A program made the translations under genes and the position numbers. A stretch of 8,897 nt of DNA from Clostridia bacterium. Its GTDB lineage: Bacteria > Bacillota > Clostridia > UMGS1883. Location of the stretch: contig JAJQCX010000163.1 of the NCBI GenBank assembly GCA_021202495.1, positions 1 to 8,897 on the forward strand, read 5' to 3'. Shown here in pieces: positions 1 through 6,300 of the stretch; within the stretch, counting starts at the first letter, position 1; every line of letters starts with the position of its first letter. The notes under the pieces were generated by a model, which worked only from the letters and a program-made list of their open reading frames with translations, did not search any database and had not been told where the DNA came from.

Positions 1-23
1 AAAACCAAAGACGCTTTGGTTTT
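1..23. terminator. Perfect 10-bp inverted repeat, possible terminator
   Basis: AAAACCAAAG and CTTTGGTTTT form a perfect 10-bp stem around the 3-nt loop ACG. On the plus strand the 3' arm runs into five T; on the minus strand it ends in TTTT at the window edge. It could be an intrinsic terminator for either strand, but the stem is AT-rich and the flank beyond base 1 is not visible. If it terminates minus-strand transcription, the mraZ-rsmH-ftsL transcript would end here; that conflicts with the possible partial gene at 1-45, so only one of the two readings can be right. Confidence 0.4.
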
Positions 24-45
24 TGACGATTTTACGCGGGGGCAT
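1..45 (-). CDS. Possible 5' end of the gene after ftsL (partial)
   Basis: On the minus strand an ATG at 45-43 is directly preceded by a purine-rich GGGGGAGGA stretch and opens a frame of 15 codons (MPPRKIVKNQSVFGF) running off the window. The basic start followed by apolar residues would suit the short cytoplasmic tail of a class B penicillin-binding protein (PBP2/SpoVD type), the usual next gene after ftsL in Firmicutes, but 15 residues cannot show this. Against it: the ribosome binding site sits only about 2 nt from the ATG, a GC-rich hairpin (36-57) would bury both, and the frame reads through the inverted repeat at 1-23. Treat as a candidate only. Confidence 0.22.
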   Translation of the reverse strand, partial: MPPRKIVKNQSVFGF

Positions 46-108
46 TTCCTCCCCCGCTCCCCCTCCGCAGAGACAACGCAAGCGTTTTCTCTGCGCTCTT
101 TTCAGCGC
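36..108. repeat. Cluster of three hairpins between ftsL and the window edge
   Basis: Three stem-loops follow each other in the spacer downstream of ftsL: GCGGGGG/CCCCCGC with an 8-nt loop at about 36-57; GCAGAGA/TCTCTGC (67-73 with 88-94) enclosing AACGCAAGCGTT; and GCGCT/AGCGC (93-97 with 104-108). None is followed by a clear T-run on either strand, so they do not look like simple intrinsic terminators. They may form a structured leader for the next gene or be an intergenic repeat element. No convincing gene lies in 46-143. Confidence 0.45.
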
Positions 109-143
109 GTGACCAGCTTTTCATACTGTAAGTATATTTTTCA

Positions 144-611
144 TCAACATAAATATGACAGCAGATTTTTTATTGCCTCTATCAGCGCACCTATTCCGGT
201 TTCTTTTGTTTCCGCCAGAACCGTTCCGCTGTTTTCGTCCTCAATTTCAATATATACATACTGCGACTGGTCGGGCTTTTTCATGCCGAGCCTTGTTGTC
301 GCCGCTTCCTCAATCATGTTCAAATCGAGTGCGCCGGAAAGCGCCATTTCCTTTTCGGTAACAACCGCCTCAAGGTTTTCCATCTCGCTTTTTTTGGTGT
401 TAATCTGCCCGCAAAGCCCCGAAATCTGCGCTTCGCGCGCCATCACAATGCCGAGCATTACCGCAACTATTGCAAGCCATTTCACCGCTTTTTTGCGCCG
501 CTTGTTTTCCAGTCTCGCGGCTTTTCGCGCGGCTGCCTCTTCTTGTCTTCGCTGCTCTTCAAGCTCTTCGCCGTATTCAAGCTCTCTCGCTTCGGACCCG
601 TAATTATACAA
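144..611 (-). CDS. ftsL: Cell division protein FtsL-like
   Basis: 155 residues. FtsL is a bitopic membrane protein that, with DivIB/FtsQ and DivIC/FtsB, links and activates the septal peptidoglycan synthase FtsW-PBP. Seen here: a strongly charged cytoplasmic N-terminus (1-41, rich in E, R, K), one membrane segment at about 42-58 (KAVKWLAIVAVMLGIVMA), an extracytoplasmic coiled coil at about 60-92, then the motif of this family (IEEAATTRLGMKKP, 100-113) followed by a short beta-like stretch. Sequence conservation in FtsL is low, so the call rests on topology, that motif and position right after rsmH, its normal place in Firmicutes. The start is a TTG at 611-609, 13 nt after the rsmH stop; its GAGGGG ribosome binding site overlaps that TGA stop, which suggests translational coupling. 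A DivIC/FtsB paralogue is the alternative. The C-terminal tail beyond residue 125 is longer than usual. Confidence 0.85.
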   Translation of the reverse strand: MYNYGSEARELEYGEELEEQRRQEEAAARKAARLENKRRKKAVKWLAIVAVMLGIVMAREAQISGLCGQINTKKSEMENLEAVVTEKEMALSGALDLNMIEEAATTRLGMKKPDQSQYVYIEIEDENSGTVLAETKETGIGALIEAIKNLLSYLC

Positions 612-624
612 GCAAATCTACCCC

Positions 625-1554
625 TCAGATAATCTTCTCCGCAGCTCTCAGCTTTGCGCTGCGCGAACGCGGATTTTGTTCCAGTTCTTCCTTTGACGGA
701 AGTATCGGTTTTCGCGTTATCACGCGCACACTGTCACGCCTTCCGCACACGCACACCGGCAGCTCCGGCGGGCACACACAAGCGTGCGCCATCGTGTTGA
801 ACGCGTTTTTCACAATTCTGTCTTCCAAGGAATGGAACGTTATAACAGCAATGCGCCCGCCCTTTTTGAGCATGTCCGTGCAGTCGCGCACCGCCTTGTC
901 CAATATTCTAAGCTCGCCGTTGACCTCAATTCTTATCGCCTGAAACGTCCGCTTTGCGGGATGGGGCCCCTCGCGCCGCGCCCCTTCGGGGATCGCCGCT
1001 TTTATTGTTTCAACAAGCTCGCCCGTCGTCTCGATTGGTTTTTTTTCTCGTCTTTCGCAGATGAATTTTGCAATTCGCACAGCCCATTTTTCCTCGCCGT
1101 ACTTTGATATAACCTCAATCAAATCATGCTCGGAATATGTATTTACAACGCATTTTGCGTCAAGCTGCTCGCGCCTGTCCATTCTCATATCGAGCGGCGC
1201 GTCGTTCATGTAGGAAAAACCCCGCTCCGCCTCGTCGAGCTGATAGGACGAAACGCCCAAGTCCATTATTGCGCCGTCGAGCTTGTCCACTCCCCGCGCT
1301 TTGAGCTCGTCCTTCACAAATTCAAAGCTTCTGTGGATGGGGATGAATCTATCGCCCATTTCGGCAAAACGTTTTTCGCAGCTTTCAATCGCCGCCGCGT
1401 CGCGGTCAAAGCCGTAAAGCGTCCCTCCGCGCTCCAAGATGAGAGCCGAATGCCCGCCTCCGCCCATTGTAAGGTCGGCATAGAGCCCGTTCTTTTTCAC
1501 ACAAACCGCGTCCACCGTCTCATGCAAAAGCACGCTTGTATGTTTAAATTCCAT
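625..1554 (-). CDS. rsmH: 16S rRNA (cytosine-1402-N4)-methyltransferase RsmH
   Basis: 309 residues, normal for the family. RsmH (MraW) transfers a methyl group from S-adenosylmethionine to N4 of C1402 in the P site of 16S rRNA, tuning start codon choice and fidelity. Motifs seen: KHTSVLL (4-10), the SAM-binding DLTMGGGGHS (27-36), the acidic strand end YGFDRD (47-52), DLGVSS (98-103), GPHPAKRTFQAIRIEVNGEL (196-215), ITFHSLEDRIVK (238-249) and the C-terminal NPRSRSAKLRAAE (294-306). A cysteine cluster CVCPPELPVCVC (259-270) is of the type found in many Firmicutes RsmH and may bind metal. Two ATGs are possible; the inner one (1554) is chosen because the GGAGG site is 7 nt from it but only 1 nt from the outer ATG (1560), and family members begin MEFKH. 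It follows mraZ by 26 nt and is coupled to ftsL. Confidence 0.97.
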   Translation of the reverse strand: MEFKHTSVLLHETVDAVCVKKNGLYADLTMGGGGHSALILERGGTLYGFDRDAAAIESCEKRFAEMGDRFIPIHRSFEFVKDELKARGVDKLDGAIMDLGVSSYQLDEAERGFSYMNDAPLDMRMDRREQLDAKCVVNTYSEHDLIEVISKYGEEKWAVRIAKFICERREKKPIETTGELVETIKAAIPEGARREGPHPAKRTFQAIRIEVNGELRILDKAVRDCTDMLKKGGRIAVITFHSLEDRIVKNAFNTMAHACVCPPELPVCVCGRRDSVRVITRKPILPSKEELEQNPRSRSAKLRAAEKII

Positions 1555-1580
1555 GCCCATGCCTCCAAAAATCCATAAAA

Positions 1581-2021
1581 CTACATACTCAATCCTTCCG
1601 CACGCAGCGCCTCCGCCGCTTCCTCAAGCGACATCGAATCTTCGCCGTAAAGATAATCGTTCCATGCATCCTTGTCCCAAATTTCCGCGTGATCCACGTT
1701 GCCGACAATGACAATATCCTTTTCAAGCTTCGCAGGCACTCTCAATTGCGGCGGGATGACAAATCTGCCCTGCTTGTCCACCTCGCACGGATGCGCTCCC
1801 GTGATAATTGTTCTCCGCAAGCGCCTTACCTCGTGCATATTCCCGGGCAGTGCGCTTATCGCCGCGCCGAGCTTTTCAAATTCCTCTTTTGAATATATCG
1901 CAAGGCAGCCCTCAAAACCGCGCGTCACATAAAACGAATCGCCAATCTCCTCGCGGAGCTTCACCGGCAATATTGTTCTGCCCTTCGCATCAAGACTGTG
2001 TTGATATTCACCCGATAACAA
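1581..2021 (-). CDS. mraZ: Transcriptional regulator MraZ
   Basis: 146 residues, matching the usual ~143. MraZ is a ring-forming DNA-binding protein of the AbrB/SpoVT fold that controls its own division/cell-wall operon by binding short direct repeats upstream. Both conserved half-motifs are present: DAKGRTILPVKLRE (11-24) and DKQGRFVIPPQLR (82-94), each in one of the two AbrB-like repeats. The start is taken as TTG at 2021-2019, giving MLSGEYQHSLDAKGR, because family members begin just before GEYxHSLD and a GGGAGG site lies 9 nt upstream. An earlier in-frame TTG at 2042 would add seven residues made from the ribosome binding site itself. It is the first gene of the cluster, with an array of MraZ boxes in its leader, so autoregulation is likely. 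Confidence 0.96.
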   Translation of the reverse strand: MLSGEYQHSLDAKGRTILPVKLREEIGDSFYVTRGFEGCLAIYSKEEFEKLGAAISALPGNMHEVRRLRRTIITGAHPCEVDKQGRFVIPPQLRVPAKLEKDIVIVGNVDHAEIWDKDAWNDYLYGEDSMSLEEAAEALRAEGLSM

Positions 2022-2130
2022 AGCTCCGCACCTCCCGTTCAAAATTTATGTGACATTCTCGCTGTCTTGGGTCGTAGGATTCGGGCTTACTCCACCCGAC
2101 TGTGGAAAACCGCTCTCACGGGCAAAGTTT

Positions 2131-2188
2131 CCACCAAGTTTTCCACCGCTTCCACCACTTTTCACCACTGAGAACCACTTTTCACCAC
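2131..2188 (-). promoter_or_regulatory. MraZ box array (direct GTGG repeats)
   Basis: On the minus strand the core GTGGT occurs four times at an exact 10-bp period (cores at 2188-2185, 2178-2175, 2168-2165, 2158-2155), separated by 5-nt spacers GAAAA, TCTCA, GAAAA. It is followed by less regular GTGG units at 2155-2152, 2146-2143 and 2134-2131. MraZ is known to bind short TGGG/GTGG-type direct repeats with 5-nt spacers ahead of its own gene (E. coli, Mycoplasma). The array sits between the predicted start of transcription and mraZ, so bound MraZ would act as a roadblock or block promoter clearance. The assignment is by pattern and position. Confidence 0.82.
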
Positions 2189-2198
2189 TCATAAGCCT

Positions 2199-2227
2199 AT
2201 TGTACTATGCTTTGCCCGAAAATTCAA
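2199..2227 (-). promoter_or_regulatory. Sigma-A promoter of the mraZ operon
   Basis: On the minus strand TTGAAT (2227-2222) and TACAAT (2204-2199) are separated by exactly 17 bp, giving 5/6 matches at each element. Predicted start of transcription is near 2191-2193, just before the first MraZ box, leaving a leader of about 170 nt. No other comparable promoter lies between the upstream terminator and mraZ. Confidence 0.72.
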
Positions 2228-2288
2228 TAGTTTTTTTAGAAAAATTTTTGCCGCTTCACGGTTTTTTTTATCGCTTACCGCCCAAAAA

Positions 2289-2301
2289 CCACATCTTGTG
2301 G
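2289..2301 (-). terminator. Small hairpin with T-run, weak terminator candidate
   Basis: On the minus strand CCACA, loop AGA, TGTGG is followed directly by five T. The stem has only 5 bp, so termination would be weak; it may simply back up the stronger terminator at 2353-2399. The rest of 2228-2352 is AT-rich, with nothing else I can support. Confidence 0.25.
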
Positions 2302-2352
2302 CGTCGAAATTCCCGTCCACAAAATAGCGTTTGGCTTGCATATTTTTCCATA

Positions 2353-2399
2353 TAAAAAATACCGCGCAAGTTTTTTGATACTCACGCGGCATTTTTTTA
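2353..2399. terminator. Bidirectional intrinsic terminator after the recombinase gene
   Basis: ATACCGCG (2359-2366) pairs with CGCGGCAT (2385-2392), 8 bp with one G-U pair, around an 18-nt loop. The stem is flanked by a run of A on the left and seven T on the right, so it works as a terminator on both strands. On the minus strand it lies about 90 nt past the recombinase stop and isolates that gene from the mraZ promoter. Confidence 0.78.
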
Positions 2400-2427
2400 T
2401 TACAATATTGAAATCACATGAAAGCGC

Positions 2428-2456
2428 TTGACGAAAAGTTTTGGAACTGTTACAAA
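2428..2456 (+). promoter_or_regulatory. Possible plus-strand promoter antisense to the recombinase gene
   Basis: TTGACG (2428-2433), 17-bp spacer, TACAAA (2451-2456). The -35 is 5/6 and the -10 is 4/6. It would start a transcript near 2463 running into the 3' end of the recombinase gene on the opposite strand; no plus-strand gene follows. It lies just after the terminator at 2353-2399. In AT-rich DNA such matches arise by chance, hence the low score. Confidence 0.3.
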
Positions 2457-2488
2457 AAATCAAGCTCTTTGACTGAATATCGGTATGA

Positions 2489-3055
2489 TTACATTTTATT
2501 CGCCCGGTAGCGAAACGACGAAAGAGGCATGCCGCATTGCTTTGCCGCCTCCGTGGCGGTAATTTTGCCGCTTTTCCATTTAACGCGCATTTCGTCGAAA
2601 TTTTCGGGCAGCGGCTTTGGGGCTCTGCCGCAGTGGACGCCTCTTTTCTTTGCGCGCTCAATGCCGTCCCTTTGCGCCTTGCGCTGCCTGTCGTATTCCT
2701 CGTGCGCCGCAAAGGAGAGGATTTCCGCCACAACGTCGCCGACGAGCGAGCCGCTCACCTCTTTGGAAAGCCTGGTGTCGATGAGCGGCGAATTTAACAC
2801 CGCAACGTCTACCCCCATGTCTTTTGTCAGTCTGCGCCATTGGTCTAAGATTTCACGTGTGTTTATCCCGAACGCGTCCAGCCTTTGCACGTACAGCACG
2901 TCGCCCCGCACAAGGCGGCTCAGCAGCTTTTTGTATGCGGCGCCGTTTCCCTTGTTCTGCTTGTCCGCAAATATGTTTTCCTCAGGAACGCCGAGCTTAA
3001 TGAAAGCTTCCCGCATTTTTTCGTTTTTTCCCGGCATATACGCGTATGTATTCAT
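2489..3055 (-). CDS. Serine recombinase (resolvase/invertase)-fold protein, catalytic residues lost
   Basis: 188 residues, the size of small resolvases such as gamma-delta or Hin. The resolvase fold is recognisable along its length: ENIFADKQNKG (26-36), GDVLYVQRLDAFG (51-63), GVDVAVLN (81-88), VAEILSFAAHEE (109-120), GIERAKKRGVHCGR (131-144) and a C-terminal helix-turn-helix (about 153-185). Active members need Ser in YARVS and Arg in LDRLGR and in the ER...ER helix. Here the first motif reads YAYMPGK (Ser to Pro8, Arg to Tyr6), the second LDAFGIN (Arg to Ala61 and Ile64), and the helix Arg positions align with Tyr121 and Ala127. Strand cutting is therefore unlikely, while DNA binding and dimerisation may remain. 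The frame is intact with a strong GGGAGGTGA site 6 nt before ATG, so this is not a decaying pseudogene. It is monocistronic with its own terminator. Role unknown; a DNA-binding regulator derived from a recombinase is an inference. Confidence 0.85.
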   Translation of the reverse strand: MNTYAYMPGKNEKMREAFIKLGVPEENIFADKQNKGNGAAYKKLLSRLVRGDVLYVQRLDAFGINTREILDQWRRLTKDMGVDVAVLNSPLIDTRLSKEVSGSLVGDVVAEILSFAAHEEYDRQRKAQRDGIERAKKRGVHCGRAPKPLPENFDEMRVKWKSGKITATEAAKQCGMPLSSFRYRANKM

Positions 3056-3093
3056 TCGTTTTCACCTCCCGCAGTTTTTTTGTTTTCCCTCCG

Positions 3094-3153
3094 CAAGCGT
3101 CCCGCTTGACCGTCCCCGCTCTCGCGGTTGTACGGGCGCATCTTGCTGCGCCC
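3094..3153. repeat. Three hairpins in the recombinase leader
   Basis: CAAGCG/CGCTTG (3094-3099 with 3103-3108), CCGC/GCGG (3116-3119 with 3124-3127) and GGGCGCA/TGCGCCC (3134-3140 with 3147-3153) follow one another. On the minus strand they lie between a TATAAT (3174-3169, no convincing -35) and the recombinase ribosome binding site, so they would be in its 5' leader. The GGGCGCA palindrome resembles intergenic palindromes I recall from clostridial genomes; a genome search is needed to show it is repeated. Confidence 0.5.
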
Positions 3154-3221
3154 ACGGTTGACCGCCGCATTATAAACCGCGACCGCACAGTAAACTCCCC
3201 CGCCGCATTCCCTCACGAAAA

Positions 3222-3286
3222 TGCCTCAAGCGGCACACTTGCCGCGCGAGCTGCGCGGCAATTCAAATTCGGCTCCGCCGAATTTG
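3222..3286. repeat. Tandem perfect hairpins in the 3056-3397 spacer
   Basis: TGCC/GGCA (3222-3235), a 9-bp perfect stem TTGCCGCGC/GCGCGGCAA (3239-3247 with 3253-3261) and a 10-bp perfect stem CAAATTCGGC/GCCGAATTTG (3264-3273 with 3277-3286, loop TCC) are stacked end to end. None has a T-run, so they are not ordinary terminators; they look like REP/MITE-like intergenic palindromes. The 3056-3397 spacer holds no gene that I can support. Confidence 0.55.
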
Positions 3287-3292
3287 TACCTC

Positions 3293-3324
3293 AACTCCAC
3301 ACTCCACACTTCACACTCCAAACT
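3293..3324. repeat. Heptad tandem repeat (AGTGTGR), copy 1
   Basis: On the minus strand the stretch is a run of 7-nt units: AGTTTGG, AGTGTGA, AGTGTGG, AGTGTGG, AGTTGAG. It contains the 20-mer CACACTCCACACTTCACACT (plus strand, 3298-3317), which recurs exactly at 7882-7901, so the two copies flank the large surface-protein gene in direct orientation. It lies downstream of that gene, past its terminator hairpin. Function unknown; probably a dispersed intergenic repeat. Confidence 0.7.
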
Positions 3325-3325
3325 T

Positions 3326-3348
3326 GAAAAAGGGGTTCCCCCTTTTTC
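3326..3348. terminator. Intrinsic terminator of the large surface-protein gene
   Basis: GAAAAAGGGG (3326-3335) pairs perfectly with CCCCTTTTTC (3339-3348), 10 bp with a 3-nt loop. On the minus strand the CCCCTTTTT arm gives the G/C stem plus U-tract of a terminator about 50 nt after the stop codon; on the plus strand it works equally well. A further perfect stem GTGATTG/CAATCAC (3369-3375 with 3378-3384) lies between it and the stop codon but has no T-run. Confidence 0.68.
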
Positions 3349-3397
3349 TGAGGAACCGCCTTTTTCCCGTGATTGCTCAATCACTCGGATAATTTAA

Positions 3398-6300
3398 TTA
3401 TTCGTTATCGCCGTCGCCGCTTGTTGTCGAAGCGGGAATCGTAATTACAAGTGTTTTGTTATCCTCATCAAGCGCAACGGTTGCGCCTTCTACCTTATTT
3501 GTAAATGCCGAGGCGCTCGCGTTGTTCGCTCTGAAACAGTCAACCGCGTAATTGTAGAACGTCGCATCCTCTTGCGGTGTAAGCGTAATTACAAAGCTGC
3601 CATCGTCACCCGTTGAGGTGGAAATTTCAAAGAACTCAGTCGCTCCGTTTGCGTATTCCGCATAACCTACCGTGTAACCGCCGCTGCCGTCTTGCGTCAG
3701 CGTGATTCTCGCGCCGGTCTTGTTCGTGTAAACATTGAGTACATCTATGAGCGTCTGCTCATCCGCCGTATAGGTATAGCCGTCGGTGTTGTCCTCATCG
3801 CTGCTGAAAAGCAGACCCTTTGCAACCTGATAGGGCGTTCTTGCCACAGCCTCATCCCAGTCGTAGTATGTCTCTTCGCCGACCGTAACATAGGGAACCG
3901 CAACATAAATTCTGTTGTAGTTCGATGTCTGAATGTTGGTAATTGCCGCCGTGAAGACACTTGCGTCGCCCTGAGTTTTGTCCGCCTGTATCATTGCAAC
4001 CGCAGCGTTACCGTCCAACGTTGCGTTGTCTTCGCCTATTGAGGCAGTTTCAACGTCAAACTCTTCTTCGTCAAATCCGCCGTCGAATATCGCAATACCG
4101 TAAACCGCGCCATCAACGCCCGCCATTGTGTTGTCCGTTGTAAACGTCGCGATGAAACGAAGTCCGCTGTCGCCGAGAAGATCTTGATAAGTCTCCGAAC
4201 TTTCAACATCGTCAAAGCCTTTGCCCACACGAATCTGCGCGCCGTCGACAAGCTCTACGCCGAGGTCTTTGTCGACAACATCAAACGTGATGCTGCTGAC
4301 CGATACAATGCTTCCGTTGCTGTTTCCGCCTGCGACAATCTCCAATACCACATTGCCGGAAATTTCGGTAGGAAACTTAACGCTGAACGTGGCTATATTT
4401 GTAGTGCTGTCGAAATCGGTAAGATCCACATCGAGAACCGCAAGTGTATCATCAAATGTCAATTTACTAAGCGCTGTGGTCGTTTCAGTGCCGCCCGCAA
4501 GGTCAAGTGCTTTAACCTTATCATAATCCGTAGAATAGTTCAAAGTGATTGTTCCGGGCGCCTGCCATGTTCCGTTGTTGTAATAAGCCTTAACCGTTAC
4601 CTCAAGAATTTGCGTATTTTCCGTAACTTCGGGAATGCTTGCGTAAGCATAAGCTACGCGGTCATCAGCCCAAGTGTCCGAATCTACAGCTATATTATAT
4701 GTATTCGCCTCGCCGTTGCTTGAATAAACAATCGCGTCATTCCTCCATGAGAAGAGTGAAAGCTCACTGATTTCAAGTGTTGCCGCATAACTGTCGTCAA
4801 GGGAAACGGAGGTATCGCTGTCAAGATAATACTGCTTGTTGTAAATGCCTGCCGGTACGGTTACACTTGTTGTATCCTTCGATACTGCAACACTATATGT
4901 ACTGCCAATCTCTTCACCGCCGCATGTAAACGTTACAACAGCGTCAACAGGTTCCGAAGCAGTAACCTCAACATACGCCGTCTGACCTTCGTATGCGCCG
5001 CCGAATGTTGTTCTTTCCTCGTTTGCGAATCTAACCTCGCCTCTGGGAACTACTATTATTACCTTTACAGCGCCGTTGTCAGCCTCTATACCGGTAAGAT
5101 CAATCGTAACGGTGTCCGTGTCGGCTGTCAACGCCGCTTCGGAATAATAAACCGTATCGGTAGAATCTATTCCGAGGTCAATAGAGCTGCCGTTGCCTTC
5201 GCCGTCAGTAAGGCTGTCAACATCAAGAGTTGTAGCTATAGCGCCCACATAAGAGCCTACAGCGTCGCTGTCGATGGTGGCAACGCTCAATGTAAGAACA
5301 ATGTCGTCGCCCGCAACATAACCTGTCGGAACATCAAATTCAAGATAACCCACTCTTGTCTTGCTTGCTTCAGCGCCGCTGCCGATGTAATATTCGTCAA
5401 ACATCGAAACAACGCCGAATGCGTCTGTGGAAGAACCGGTTACGCGAATCATTCCGTCGTTGTCAGCTGTGATATAGCTTTCAACATCGGATGTATCTGT
5501 TGTGTTCGGTGTAAGGAAGCCGTCGTAGGTCGGAGCGATAACGTCAAGCGCTGTTGCGGTAACCTCTGTATCGCCCGTAACCGCATCTACAGCGTCAGCT
5601 GTATAAATTGTTCCGTCATTCTCATTATAGAATGTTTTTGCCGCTACGCTTGCGTCCGCTTCAACCGTCAGCGTGCCAAGTGTGTCGCCGTCTTCGTTTA
5701 CATATGTAACGTCATACATATTAGCAGCCGTGACAGACATTGTGCTGCCTTCGATACCGTAAAGACCGCTTATGCTTGTACCGAGGATAACTATCTTTCC
5801 GCTTTCATCGATAAGCGAGGAAACATCTCCGAGGTCAATCTCGGTTACCGACGCGCCCGTCGAAGATGTTATCGTAGCAACGGGAGTGTTTGTTGCCAAA
5901 AGGTCGGTCATTTCTGTTGTCGATGTGAGATCTATTGCCGAGTAATCAGCATAGCTTACCGCATAGATATAAGCCGTATAGCTGCCATAAGAACGTGCGT
6001 TTGTCACATTGAGAGTATATGTGTTGTAGCCTGCATCAGCGTCAAGGATTGCAACACCTACGCGGTCATATGTTCCTTCTCCGCCCCAGTTGAAAGCAGC
6101 GAAGTTTCTCTTTGCCGGATATGTGCCTGCGTCGTCAAGATTGCCGGTGTTATATGAACCTGCCTGCCATGTGTAAACCGGAACCTCGGTAAGTTCAATT
6201 GTATACGTTGCATCTGCGGTTACACTCTCGTAGGTAACAGCATCGGCGTAATAATAACCACTTGATACAAAATAGTCCATCGCGTCAAACGAAGCGTTAT

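Noticed and set aside
32..124. 30-residue minus-strand frame after ftsL (starts MKSWSRAEK)
   Set aside because: No ribosome binding site and made of hairpin sequence.
16..603. 195-residue plus-strand frame opposite ftsL
   Set aside because: Shadow of ftsL; Ser/Phe-rich complement of an Ala/Glu/Lys-rich gene.
2101..2109. DnaA-box-like TGTGGAAAA near mraZ
   Set aside because: One mismatch to TTATCCACA, and only a single such site; the neighbouring TTCCACC matches belong to the MraZ box array.
2131..2188. CRISPR-like array in the 10-bp periodic repeat
   Set aside because: The units are 5 bp with 5-bp spacers, which fits MraZ boxes; repeats and spacers of CRISPR size are absent throughout the window.
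2189..2392. 67-residue minus-strand frame between recombinase and mraZ
   Set aside because: It starts in the terminator, has no ribosome binding site, and ends inside the mraZ leader just past the promoter; regulatory DNA explains the region.
2529..3161. 210-residue plus-strand frame opposite the recombinase gene
   Set aside because: Composition is that of an antisense shadow of a real gene; no ribosome binding site and no recognisable motif.
3398..3500. Cell-wall sorting signal or membrane anchor at the C-terminus of the surface protein
   Set aside because: The end is STTSGDGDNE, with no LPXTG-like motif, hydrophobic segment or basic tail.
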